64,000 nt of DNA, taken from positions 774,517 to 838,516 of the forward strand of contig NW_017802392.1 of NCBI RefSeq assembly GCF_001625305.1. Direction: 5' to 3'. Below the pieces are notes generated by a model that searched no databases, was not told the origin of the DNA, and saw only the letters and a program-made list of their open reading frames with translations. This DNA is from Branchiostoma belcheri (lineage: Eukaryota; Chordata; Leptocardii; Amphioxiformes; Branchiostomatidae). Made by a program: the position numbers and the translations under genes. This document shows, piece by piece, positions 47,296 through 59,393 of the stretch; positions within the stretch are counted from its first letter, which is position 1, and the number at the start of each line of letters is the position of its first letter.

Positions 47296-47420
47296 TTTTC
47301 CGCGCCCGCTTCGCGCACTGGTGTGAACAAACTGTGCCAGAGACTGCGTTGGTTCCTCTTTCGATATCGCCAATCATGATCTGTCAACTTCTCCGATAAT
47401 TCACTTCCTCACAGGATACT
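47296..47420 (-). promoter_or_regulatory. Probable leader exon/promoter zone of the F5/8C gene
   Basis: On the minus strand a GC-rich patch ends in GCGCGGAAAAG|GTAAAG, a good donor. The next acceptor (TTTTCTCCGCAG, just before 47030) would splice it to the exon containing the ATG at 47021. No TATA box is evident. The 5' end is not defined. Confidence 0.45.
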
Positions 47421-48004
47421 CGCTGTCTGGGACAAAGAGGGGATTTTTTTCGGGTGCCTAAAACGGCGGACGTTTTGTCAACATGCCGACATTAACACAA
47501 AACCGTTTCACATCCCCGCCAATCAGCTGTAAACTCCAAGCAGATACAAGAATCTGGTTTCAGTAGCGTCCTGGCGTCCTTTTATTAGTTCAAGCCACTA
47601 GCTGCGTAGAGGTATTAAGCACCATGGAAAGTGCACATGCACCACAGGGGACGTAAAACGCAAAACATACCGCAAAACCCCCACAAACTAACCCCAAGAG
47701 GATATTTGGATATTACCTCACCACTAGTTCCGTGATAATTTGCTAATGGAGATGGCGATTGTGATTTGATTTATTGAAATTTTAACAATATGATACACCT
47801 GAGACATAGGCAGATTTTGCCGGTGTTGTGTCCCACACACATAGGCCATTTTCCCAATATGATTAAATTGCCCGGTTTGCCGCACTAATTCGCTTTCACC
47901 CGGCTTCGGCGATCTGGCTTCGATCCGGCTTGATCAATTTGGCTCGATCCGGACGATCTTATCCTGGTAAGAATGTGGCCAAAGAATCAAATATAGGACA
48001 GGAA

Positions 48005-48165
48005 AATACCCAATTTTACTTGAGTGAAGTGAGGAAAGCCTGTAAAGTGCCTTTCCCAAAGGGCACAAGATCGTTGGCATGTCAGGACTCGAACTCGGGT
48101 CCCCTTGGTTCCGAGTCGAGCACTCAGCCGTCACGCCACACAACCCCACATGACGTGTTTGTGTG
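48005..48165 (-). mobile_element. tRNA-derived SINE copy
   Basis: On the minus strand: A-box-like TGGCGTGACGGCTGAGTGCT, B box GAGTTCGAGTCCTGA, core TTGTGCCCTTTGGGAAAGGC, and a CACTTCACTCAAG tail. It is the best-preserved pol III promoter of the SINE copies in the window. Confidence 0.75.
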
Positions 48166-48472
48166 GGCGTGAGTCATTTATTTTCATCAGATGACAGAAA
48201 CCGATGTGTGTCTATATTTTTAACACGCCTGAATCAGATAACATTGGACAGAATAGCGAAATTTAAAACGCTGTAATCGGGTCTAGACTTCCGTCATTTT
48301 CTGTGCTATTAAGGATATCTTAAGCCTCCTTGTTGCTATGCAGTTATACACCTAAAACTAGAGTTCAACGATGTCATAGCTTCGGCAATGTTAACCTTTG
48401 CAACTGTAAATGTTTCTCATTGATTGTAAAAAAGATCCTCGTTAGCACAAAGTTTATTAGTTAATCATTTAA

Positions 48473-49860
48473 GAGCAAATGTCTGTAAGGATCAAACAAT
48501 GGTGGCAGGGGTCAAAAAATCGATTTGGCTCAAATTTTGCACAGTGATAGTACTTGGCCCACAACCCCTCAAAATAGCTTTCTTTCTGCTCCACACCGAT
48601 CGTTGCCATGGTAACAGCCCAAACATGTTTTAGGGCCATTTTCCATGATTTGGGCATGCCAGAAACATGAAAATTGCCAAAGTTTAGAACGCGATTACAA
48701 ACAAATGCTTGAATATATCGGAAAGACAAAAACTGTGCTGAAATGTCCAACTTATCTGCTTTTCTAAAATAGCTTTAAAATTTTCAAGAGGTCCGTTTTA
48801 AGGGTCTGGGCATCCCTAAGACAATACAGTGTTTTGGGCTTTTGAAATATCCCTATTTCTGCCCATCTTTGAAGCGCTGTAACTCCAAAGATGGTGATTT
48901 TTTTTCTTTCAAAATGTAATGACAGATACATAATCATATGTGCTATAAAATGCATGTTTGTAAAGTTTGGCCAATTGTTTGGTTCTCACGTGGTTGTCCT
49001 CGGAAGAAGGTCATATTTTACATTTCAAGAAAAATACAAATTTTTGTCATATTTAAGATACAATATATACAATACAAAACCAGCAATCTAATACTACTTT
49101 AAATAATAAGTAATCCTATTAATTGTCTATCAAATGAATGCTTGTGGAGGTTGGAGTCTTGTTTCGTTGCTGTGTACTTGTCCCTGAAAGTAGGCCATAT
49201 TTTGGACTTGTGCTTAAATTAACATTTTGGCTATCTTTGAAGCTCTATAACTGACAAAGTAGGATGTTATTTGAATCCAATCTTTGTAGGGTAGTACATA
49301 CATGTATTGTCTATCAAATGAATGCTTGTGGAGGTTGGAGTCTTGTCTCGTTGTTGTGTACTTGTCCCTGAAAGTAGGCCATATTTTGGACATGTGCGGA
49401 AATTTTCATTTTTGGCTATCTTTGAAGCTTTACAACTGACAAAGTAGGATGTTATTTGAATCCAATCTTTGTAGGGTAGTACATACATGCATTTTGCATC
49501 AAATGATATCTTGTTGAGGTTGGAGTCTTGTCTCGTTGTTGTGTACTTGTCCCTGAAAGTAGGCCATATTTTGGACTTGTGCTAAAATTATCATTTTGGG
49601 CTATCTTTGAAGCTTTACAACTGACAAAGTAGGATGTTATTTGAATCCAATCTTTGTAGGGTAGTACATACATGTATTGTGTATCAAATGATATCTTGTT
49701 GAGGTTGGAGTCTTGCTTCGTCGTTGTGTACTTGTCCCTGAAAGTAGGCCATAAATAAGGCCATAAATAAGGTTGGGGTCTTGATTTTTTTGCTGTGTAC
49801 TTCCCTCAATGCCTCAAATGTACAAGTGTAATGGGCATGCATGAGGGAATTACTTGGCCT
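48473..49860 (+). repeat. Left inverted arm with 185-bp subterminal tandem repeats
   Basis: Positions 48473-49100 are the unique outer part. From about 49120, four 185-bp units follow, with the landmark CTTGTNGAGGTTGGAGTCTT at 49141, 49325, 49510 and 49695, then a degenerate fifth. Each unit happens to be open for about 73 codons (MYVLPYKDWIQ type), which I do not regard as a gene. Confidence 0.85.
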
Positions 49861-50976
49861 ACACGTATGTAGCGTTTTAAACTAACAAAATTAAGGTAAA
49901 CCTGGGTAAAACTAGTATAATTCAATGCTCTTTGGAGTATATGAGTGCTAGTAGTGGTTATTAGAGTATAATGGGTCTCCCCTTAATTTGTTATTTGGGT
50001 GCGCTGAAGGGATAACGTTATTTTTTTGTGCCTCATGAAACAATACAAATGTTGGCAGCTGGATTTTTTAGCAGCTACCTTTAAAATGCTCAGAGTGATT
50101 GCAAATATATCTGTGCTGCTGACTCCTGGTGCTGACGATAACCTTTACCTCTGGAGTACAGTGGATCTCCCCTGATCTGTAGGGGCATGGATAAGAAACT
50201 TGAGAACTCCTTATCTTTTGGTACCCAGACAGGAATTCCATTTTTTGTCCAGACGGGGTCAGTCTGCCTTCACAGTCCCTGGGTAAACACACAATGCTGG
50301 CAGGCTGGCAGGGTTTTACCAACATTTTTTTAGGAATTCAAGGCTACATGTACTTGCTATCTGTATGACTACAGGAGACATCTATTTCAAGAAGTTAAAG
50401 TTTTAATTTGATGGAAAGTAAAGGGAACTGGATCTAGTCTGATCAGTGTGTCCTCCATGCCATGACTGGTTGGTTACCGCAGACCGTCTACGTCTACTCT
50501 CACACGGGATAAGCGGTTGAGTCACCACAGCAAATGGTAAGTTGCAAATTCTAACATCTTGAAAACCTTTGAGTAATGCTAAGCATCAGGAGATGTAAGT
50601 TATCATTTGTCATGTCGTACAGTACGCATTTATAAGAAGACTTTTTTTCCATTCTTCATATTATTTTGGGAAGTTTAATACGAGTGTGAGAGCAGGCATA
50701 TTTACAGTGGTAAAGGTTAAATTTGTAGGGTTACGTGTAGACTAAAAAAGATTAAAACCTACGAAAATAATCTCGTCAAGTTTGGTAAATGATCAAGTAG
50801 TCATTGACAAGTTCTTTTACACAACCATTTGTTTAATACGACATTTGGATGACATCTTCATGGTAATAATGGCTGGTTCAAACTTAAGCTTAATTGAGGT
50901 TTATACTAGTACCTGTTAAAACATTGATACTGTGAAATTAAAATTCTCCGTTTTCTTCTTCTAGGCCTTCTAAATC

Positions 50977-53900
50977 ATGTCGTGTTCATTTTCGGAATTT
51001 GTCGACGGGAAATGCGGGGCAAACCCCAAAGCTCTAGGGGAGGGTGAAACCATCATACCCCTCACCCAATGCACAAAGGATATTTCTAGTCATCTAAGAG
51101 GCCTAAACATTCCTAGTACAACTAAGACTGAATGGGAACTGATTTTGGCCAGATCAGGAATATTCTCACCTTCTAACATCAGTGACATGACGATATGCCC
51201 AAAGCATAGAGCAATCTTGGGTATCGGTTGGCGAAGATCAAGTGACAAATGCTCAGTGCCAGTACAGCTGTCCAATCACAGTCGATGGAGAGGACGACCC
51301 AAAGGCACCAGAGGCATCGGCTTCTTCCAGTCAGAGAAGATTCAAGAACTGTCCAAGGAGCTGGTTCCAGTTGGCTCAGGTATTACTATTATATTAAAAG
51401 TTTCATATATTGTATCATAAATGATTGACTTATCTCTCTCACTACAGTCTTTTAGTTACATGTCAAGGAAACATTGTATAAATAGTGTGACTACAAATAT
51501 ACTTCATTTTTGTCCCTTTTATCTGTAGCTGTGTGCCCTAGCTGCCGGTCATCCATAGGAGGGGAAGGGGACCTTTCAGAGGTCAAGGGACAAACCGTCT
51601 CCCTGGAGAGTGAAGTGTCTGTACAGGAACCTGTGCCCAGTACCAGTGGCGTCGACAAGGCTCTTCAGCAACTGACATTGGTAAGCTTTGTTTGCTACAT
51701 TTTAACAAATTAAAACTAATTGTTTGATACTTACTTGCACCTGAACTCAGATCAGTTGGGGGTAACTAATAGCCCATTGTAATTCAGTGTACATTTCATT
51801 TTCAGGAGGAAACCCAAGACAGCCCTTCATCATCGCTGTCCTTTGGAGGCACGCAAGCAGAGAGAAGTTTGTACACAGTCAGCTCACAGTCACAAACATC
51901 TAACGGTGAGGCCGCCTTATCTATGCCCAAACCAAAAGAGCTGCTGGAACAACTCTTGCATGTAAGTGACAGTAAAGTTCAAAAGGTCCAAGTTCTTACT
52001 GTACCATGGACAGAGGCCAGTCAGAGAACCCAGAGGTTCCACCTCCAACAAGCAAGTGAGGCGGTCAGTACTGTCCTCCAGGTACTAGCCCCTGACGATT
52101 CTTACAGCCTTTAGAAATACCTGCGAGAATCTAGGCTAACAGATGTGGCTCTTGGAATGGGTGGAAGTGCCATAGAAATGGAACTTCTAAACTCCCTCGT
52201 AGAGTGTTACAAGTGTGCAAACCAGTCATTCACTCGCAGGCAAATTCTGTCCATCATGGCTGACAAGTACAGCTTCACTGACCTGGAGAGGCTGCTACCT
52301 GGGTTGACAAGGTACCAAGTAACACGTGCAAGACAACACACCTTGGAACATGGAAGGGGAGCACCGATTGCACCTTCTGTGGACACACGCATGAGGGTAG
52401 ATCCCGCAAAGCTTGACCATTTCATCACATTCATTACTAGTGCCCACGTTGTACAGGACCTTCCATTCGGAGAGAAAGTCTTGAAGCTTTCAACTGGACT
52501 AACTGTGAAAGTGCCTAACACCATCCGTGCCATGATCCCAGAACGAATAATCTCACAGTATCAGCAATACTGTGCAGAAACACACTTCGTCCCAATGGGG
52601 AAGAGAACACTCCAGCGCGTGTTGGCTGCCTGCAGCGCGTCTGTAAGAACATCCCTGCAGGGTCTCGACTACTTTACAGCTGAAGGTATCAGTACTATGC
52701 TATACTTCTGCTTCAAAAAGTAAATAAACATAAAGTTTGTAACTTCTTATTACATGTGAAAAATATATGATATGTGATAATGTATTTTGTGATACATTCA
52801 TTTTCGTTATTTTGCAGGTGGCAGGGCATTTGACGACCTTGAAGGTGTTGTGGAAAAGCTGGCTGACCACCTGGGAGAAGACTGGGCTAAGAAGCAGACT
52901 GCCATCCTGAGATCTTCAAAGAGATACCTAAAAGGAGACTACAAGGTACATGTACTTTGTATCGACACAATATGTTTAGTTTGGTTATATTCTTATCTAG
53001 TACGTAGAAATAAATCTACTCATCTACCTGTTTCAGGTAACCATCATGTAATGATTTGGTACTCAATAAATAAATCTTGTGTAAATACTGAATATTTCTT
53101 TTTATTAATTAATCACTAACACTGCGCTCGTTTTCATAGGTACATGTCTCACAGGAATCAACAGTGGCTGAACACTGCCGGCAGTACGCACTCAGTGATA
53201 AAACGGACAATCACATCAGCACAACGTGTTCACATCAGCATGTTAACGCCTGTGAGGCGTGCGATGGTCTTCAGCAGATTTTTGCAACCTTAGAAGAGTC
53301 ATTTACATCTCACGAATTTGAAACTAATGAGGAGAAGGATGACATGCAATTCACACTGGACCAAGCCAAACAGGACATATGTGCTTGGCAGTCTCATCAA
53401 CTCCGGAGTATGAATCAAGATGGAGCCTGGCATGACCTGATGGATAATCTTGGGGATTCAAGTGTTCTTCTCGTACTGGATTGGGCAATGAAATTCTTGC
53501 CCAGAAAATTCCGGGAAAGCCAGACTGACTGGTTTGGCAAACGCGGAATCCCCTGGCACATCACGGTCGCACACCGGCGAGACAACACATCCACCCTGCA
53601 AGTAGAAACCTTCATTCACCTGTTCCAAACATGTACCCAGGATAGCAATGCAGTAGTCTCCGTCTTGGAACACACAGTACAGCAGTTAAAGGCGGAGCTG
53701 CCAGCCCTCAAGTCTGTATACGTCCGAAGTGATAATGCCGGATGTTACCACAACACACTGATCCTTCAAGCAGCAAAGCACATCAGTGAAGCAACAGGTG
53801 TCACCATCAGACGAGTGGACTATTGTGATCCACAGGGAGGTAAGGGGTCTTGCGACAGGAAGGCTGCAACTGTGAAATCTCACATCAAGAGCTGGATCAA

Positions 53901-55069
53901 TGAAGGCCACAATGTCGAGACCGCAGATGAGTTCAAGACCGCTGTAGAGTCACATGGGGGAATTCCAGGAGTAAAAGTCTTCTTATGCGAAGTGGACACA
54001 GAAGAAACTGTGACATCCATAAAACTGGATGGGATCAGCAAGCTGAACAATTTTGAGTTCACCGAGGCAGGTCTCCGTGTTTGGAGGGCATATAACATTG
54101 GTGAAGGTAATCTTATCCCCGGGTCCCGATTTCCTGCCGTAAAGCCACCAACACTGAAGATCGTCAGCCAGCCGTCTAATCCGGGGTCTGCATTTCGACC
54201 TATGAAATCCAGGCAGAAGAAGCTGCACGTTCAGCAAGGTGAAGAGTCAGATTCCGATGAAGAAACAGGTCTTTCGACTGAGCAACAGGGCTGTGGCAGC
54301 TATTTTTCCTTGCCCTGAAGACAGCTGCATCAGAGTCTACAAAACGTTCAAAGGCCTGGAGGAGCACATAGCTGTGGGAAAACACAGACGTCGCCTTGAA
54401 AGAGAGACTTTGCTTGACAAGGCAAAGTTAAAGTATGCAGAACGGCTGGAGCAAGGCCCATCAGCAGTGCCACATGTGGAGCCATCCTTGCAGTTGGAAG
54501 CAAAAAGAAATACCCCATGTCCACAGCAAGGATGGGCGCTACGTAGCCCTAAGAAGCCAGTAAGATTTACCATCAAACAAAAAGACATATCTTGATAGGC
54601 AGTTCCTGCTGGGTGAAACGACGGGAAAGAAGTTGGACCCTGTACCGTTTCTAGAGAGATGAGAAAAGCCTGTGACTCGCAAGGCCAAAGGCTGTTCCGT
54701 GTGACAGAGTTTCTTACCAGTCAGCAGGTCTCTAGTTACTTTTCAAGACTGGCAGCTAAGCGACGAAAGACAGCAGCGGATGCAGAGGATGAGCAACAAG
54801 ACGCTGCCATGATAGAACACATTAACAGTAATATCCAACAGGGAGTTTTAAACGATGTCCAGCTCTCCCATCCTATCGTGTACGACACCTATAATCTTTG
54901 CGACTTTTCAAAGAGAGGCGACTTGTATGAGCTTGGCATCACGCTTTTGAGATCAATATGTGAACACTTTGACATAGATGTTTCCACGGTGACTGACAGA
55001 CGCAGAAAATCTGCATTTGTTGCAAAGATTCAAGAATTCTTACGCTTTTGCCCTTGTTCAAAAGCGTGA
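50977..55069 (+). pseudogene. Multi-exon RNase-H-like transposase gene, inactivated
   Basis: Exons 50977-51379, 51529-51680, 51806-52685, 52818-52945 and 53140 onward, all phase-consistent. The N-terminus has scattered Cys/His (TICPKH, VCPSCR). The third exon is helical (RRQILSIMADKYSF). The last exon has a Cys/His knuckle (CSHQHVNACEAC) and then an RNase-H-like core: VLLVLDWAMKFLPRKFRESQ, VRSDNAGCYH, DPQGGKGSCDRKAATVKSH. Candidate acidic residues are the Asp in VLDW, in RSDN and in SCDR. A zinc-finger-like CPEDSCIRVYKTFKGLEEHI and EFLTSQQVSSYFSRLAAKRR follow. Damage: an in-frame TAG at 52112-52114 and one-base shifts near 54295 (T run), 54588 and 54658. Similar multicopy uncharacterised proteins exist in marine invertebrates, from memory. 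Confidence 0.75.
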
Positions 55070-55455
55070 TGCCAAGCTCATACAAGTCTCCTCTCTTTGA
55101 AATGTAGATGCAAATGTACATGTATATTCCTACAATCTGCAAATGACAAANNNNNNNNNNNNNNNNNNNNNTCCCATCCTATCGTGTACGACACCTATAA
55201 TCTTTGCGACTTTTCAAAGAGAGGCGACTTGTATGAGCTTGGCATCACGCTTTTGAGATCAATATGTGAACACTTTGACATAGATGTTTCCACGGTGACT
55301 GACAGACGCAGAAAATCTGCATTTGTTGCAAAGATTCAAGAATTCTTACGCTTTTGCCCTTGTTCAAAAGCGTGATGCCAAGCTCATACAAGTCTCCTCT
55401 CTTTGAAATGTAGATGCAAATGTACATGTATATTCCTACAATCTGCAAATGACAA
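54866..55455 (+). repeat. 284-bp direct duplication flanking an assembly gap
   Basis: 54866-55149 and 55172-55455 read identically and are separated by 21 N (55151-55171). The duplicated stretch is the 3' end of the transposase gene. An exact copy on both sides of an N run is the usual mark of unmerged contig ends. Confidence 0.9.
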
Positions 55456-55599
55456 CTTGAACAACTTCTTTGAATAGCCCTTCTTTGTTCTGTTAGTTAC
55501 TATATTGTAATAATGCCAGTAACACAGTAACAATGAAGTATCAGCTTACTGGAACCTTTTTCACAAAATGATGTGTCTTTGGTGTTTCATTATTTTCAA

Positions 55600-57294
55600 C
55601 TCAATTGTCCCTAGTGTGGTTGCTTACATTCTTGAAACTTTACAAAGATGTCAAAGGACTTACTTTTGGGGACAAGTACAGAGCAATTAAGCAAGAACCC
55701 ACCTTCTATAGGCCTTCATTTCATAGATAAAGTTACTTCTGCTAGAGAATTGAATTTCAATAACGTCCTACCTTGGCGTTTATAGGGCTTCAAGTACGGA
55801 AGTGCACATGTGTGCTAATGTCTTTATATGTTTAAATATGGGGACAAGTGCACAATAACGACACAAGACCCGAACCTCCACAAGTATTCATTTGATACAA
55901 AATGCATATAATTATGTGCTTCCCTTAAAAGATTGAATTCAAATAAAATACTACATTGTCATATTTACTGCTTCAAATATATATATGTATATTATGCAAT
56001 TTCTGTAATGTCCAATATATGGCCTACTTTCAGAGAATTACACAGACACGACGCAAGACTCCAACCTCAACAAGAATCCATTTGATACACAATACATGTA
56101 TGTACTACCCTACAAAGATTGGATTCAAAAAACATCCTACTTTGTCAGTTGTAAAGCTTCAACGATAGCCCAAAATGATAATTTTAACACATGTCCAAAC
56201 TATGGCCTACTTTCAGGGACAAGTACACAACAACGAGACAAGACTCCAACCTCCACAAGCATTCATTTGATACACAATACATGTATGTACTACCCTACAA
56301 AGATTGGATTCAAATAACATACTACTTTGTCAGATGTAAAGCTTCAAAGATAGCCAAAAATGAAAATTTCCGCACATGTCCAAACTATGGCCTACTTTCT
56401 GGGACAATTACACAACAACGAGACAAGACTCCAACCTCAACAAGATATCATTTGATACAAAATGCATGTATGTACTACCCTACAAAGATTGGATTCAAAT
56501 AACATCCTACTTTGTCAGTTATAAGCTTCAAAGATAGCCAAAATGTTAATTTAAGCACAAGTCCAAAATATGGCCTACTTTCAGGGACAAGTACACAGCA
56601 ACGAAACAAGACTCCAACCTCCACAAGCATTCATTTGATAGACAATTAATAGGATTACTTATTATTTAAAGTAGTATTAGATTGCTGGTTTTGTATTGTA
56701 TATATTGTATCTTAAATATGACAAAAATTTGTATTTTTCTTGAAATGTAAAATATGACCTTCTTCCGAGGACAACCACGTGAGAACCAAACAATTGGCCA
56801 AACTTTACAAACATGCATTTTATAGCACATATGATTATGTATCTGTCATTACATTTTGAAAGAAAAAAAATCACCATCTTTGGAGTTACAGCGCTTCAAA
56901 GATGGGCAGAAATAGGGATATTTCAAAAGCCCAAAACACTGTATTGTCTTAGGGATGCCCAGACCCTTAAAACGGACCTCTTGAAAATTTTAAAGCTATT
57001 TTAGAAAAGCAGATAAGTTGGACATTCCAGCACAGTTTTTGTCTTTCCGATATATTCAAGCATTTGTTTGTAATCGCGTCCTAAACTTTGGCAATTTTCA
57101 TGTTTCTGGCATGCCCAAATCATGGAAAATGCCCTAAAACATGTTTGGGCCGTTACCATGGCAACGATCGGTGTGGAGCAGAAAGAAAGCTATTTTGAGG
57201 GGTTGTGGGTCAAGTACTATCACTGTGCAAAATATGAGCCAAATCTATTTTTTGACCCCTGCCACCATTGTTTGATCCTTACAGACATTTGCTC
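55600..57294 (-). repeat. Right inverted arm with 185-bp subterminal tandem repeats
   Basis: The mirror image of 48473-49860. The innermost units (55600-56050) are degenerate; those at 56050-56640 are well conserved, with GACTCCAACCTC.ACAAG near 56070, 56255, 56440 and 56625. The unique outer part at 56660-57294 matches the left arm almost base for base. Confidence 0.85.
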
Positions 57295-57448
57295 TTAATA
57301 ATTCTCCACAAATTGAAAGTCTTACTTCAACAAAGATCATGTACCATTTCCTTATAAACTATGCAAAAGTGGTACTAATCTAAATAATTTACATAACGAA
57401 CATTTGAGGATGTTTTTTAGTCGTTCTTAATTATGTCACAAGGTTGCA

Positions 57449-57775
57449 GGTTCCAGGCCAGAGTTAAATCTGACCTGTACGTGCGCAGTAAATCGCCGGA
57501 AACGTGACGTTGTTTCGTATGTTTTGGCCGCGATGTCCCTAAAATCGTAATATCTGACAGTGTGTACATATCTTTGTATTTCCTGAAAAGCCTGTTAGTA
57601 GCCTTTATTGTGGCGTAATGTTGGTGGTCCAGTGAAGACTTACTGGTAGTCCACGCGGATGGTTCTGTAGCCTTTTCGCCTGTTTGAAGGGATGGTACGT
57701 TCTATATGCGTTGTGGGTGTGTTTGGGTCATTGAAGATAGCGGTAAACGTGCTGCATCGATTTTAATTATGTTTA
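57449..57775 (+). mobile_element. TTAA-type MITE fragment
   Basis: It begins GGTTCCAGGCCAGAGTTAAA and contains 'gcgcagtaaatcgccgga', 'atgttttggccgcgatgtc', 'tggtggtccagtgaagac', then 'gctgcatcgattttaatt'. This is the reverse complement of 13300-13639. The far end is lost and it runs into the block shared with 30.9-31.3 kb. Confidence 0.7.
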
Positions 57776-58007
57776 CCGAAGGAAAACATATTGCTTTTGC
57801 TCAGTTTCGTCCTCTTCTTCTCCTCCAAACACTAACCTCTGACCTGGCTAATGACCTGATTTGTTGACATCTGTCACCGTGGTAACTGGTGTTTGGTTAC
57901 ATAAAGTTGCAATTTCGTAGTAGGCATTCAGACTCCTGTCTGACCATATACATGTATGTGAATTTGTTTGAGTAATAATTAACAGCACGGGAAACAACTG
58001 ACGTTAA

Positions 58008-58920
58008 CCCTACCTAGACCGGGCTTTTTTTGACATGGGGGGACCGGGGGGGGGCGGTCTTTGTACCCCCCCTAACGAACTCGCGAACGGTATGTCGTAT
58101 GACCACCAAATTTTCAGAGAATGGTGTACTAGTGAAAATTTATCATATCTACAATTTTTATGTCGTTATGACGTAATATGACGTCATTATGACGTCATTA
58201 ATGTGATTTTATTGGCCAAAACCGTCTAAATAGGTTTTTCCCTAAAAACTAAATGGTATTCAACATTACTGTACCAAAAGTGTTAATGACAGAATATTAT
58301 GGTGTACTAAGTCTTATGTTGCCCATAGCAACACCGGTGACGTCATAAAATGACGTCATGCATATTTAAGACATCCGCCATCTTGGATCATCAATCTTGA
58401 ATTTTCAAAAATAGTTTTTTTTCATGATAAAGCCTAAAATACATCGTAAACATACTAAAGACCTTCATTTAAACCTTTTTTGGAAAAGAAATGGAAGTAT
58501 TGATGAACTTTTTATGAAAATAACCTGTATATACATGTTCTAATGATATGGTCCGCCATCTTGGATTTTGGCCAATGACGTCATCAAATTAGCATAAATT
58601 ATGCATATTTAATGATAAAATTTACCTAAAATTATATGGGATGTTATTAATATTAGAAACCATGAGTAACTTGACATAAAACCCGTAAAATTCTATTGTT
58701 GAAACAAAAAGTACTAAATTTAGCAAAAAATGCCTGTTAGAAACCCGTTGCCATGGCAACACAAAAAATTATTATCTTATTTCAATGATATAGAATTGTT
58801 GCCAACAATATTCTAGGAAAAGTCACCAAGTTTGGCCGTTCTACGACTAGACGTTCAGACGCTAGGTGACATCAAAGTTGCCGCGGGCACTTTTAGCCCC
58901 CCCCCCCGGTCTAGGTAGGG
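58008..58920. mobile_element. piggyBac-like MITE, 913 bp, with documented empty site
   Basis: The terminal inverted repeats CCCTACCTAGACCGGG / CCCCGGTCTAGGTAGGG are bordered by TTAA on both sides (58004-58007, 58921-58924). The paralogous block at 31181-31195 reads GACGTTAAGCCGTGCAG with a single TTAA, which is the unoccupied site. There is no coding capacity. The interior has five TGACGTCA palindromes (58179, 58190, 58338, 58351, 58576), two 'gccatcttggat' words, and G/C homopolymer runs next to the ends. Confidence 0.9.
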
Positions 58921-59393
58921 TTAATCCGTGCAGTGAGTGTGTGAGTGAGTGAGTGAGTGAGTGAGTGCTTATCCGAAGGTAAAGATTATGCAATTTGCTT
59001 TGCAAATGCTACTTTTCTAGTTAAGGCCACACCAATTTAATTTTATGGATGACATCCTCTGAAGGCCCCCAAACTAGTGCGCGCGGGCGAATAAAAAAAA
59101 ATTCCGGCCAAAAATAAAAATGCTACTAAACCACAGGAAGTACAAAGCTGGTATTGTGAATTCGCGGCAGTTCTTATACGTATACGACACGCCGGCACAT
59201 GCTGGCTTTTTTGCGGAATTTATGAATCAGTATTGTCCGTATGTACTGAGTTCTTGAGTCGTGGAGCTTCAAATTCGATGGCCTAGGTGCTCGGCGCCGT
59301 ATTATCGCTAACTACCATGGACTACCCAGGCCTAGAGCCCGGCCATTGCCTCGGTGGACGTGATTTTTTTTTTTATGAGGGCGGCAGGAGAAA

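Larger units (their letters stand above)
48473..57294 (+). mobile_element. 8.8 kb TTAA-flanked DNA transposon with long inverted repeats (Sola3-like?)
   Basis: The left end GAGCAAATGTCTGTAAGGAT and the right end, its exact inverse, are each bordered by TTAA (48469-48472 and 57295-57298). The arms stay near-identical for more than 1.3 kb (48473 to about 49780 versus 57294 to about 55870). The outer part is unique sequence; the inner part is a 185-bp tandem repeat. Between the arms lies a multi-exon gene for an RNase-H-like protein. TTAA target choice and the 'SDNAG.. GKG.CD' protein motifs fit Sola-type transposases, by memory of that family. The internal gene carries a nonsense codon and several frameshifts, so this copy is probably dead. 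Confidence 0.8.

Noticed and set aside
48764..48955. 63-codon frame beginning MHFIAHMIMYLSLHF and its mirror at 56813-57004, with an opposite-strand 66-codon frame
   Set aside because: Both lie in the transposon's inverted arms and are conserved only because the arms are near-identical; open in opposite senses at once.
49267..49673. Overlapping 73-codon frames (MYVLPYKDWIQ type) in the 185-bp repeats, mirrored at 56096-56502
   Set aside because: They arise because each satellite unit lacks stops in one frame; neighbouring units shift frame and no splice structure or start context is shared.
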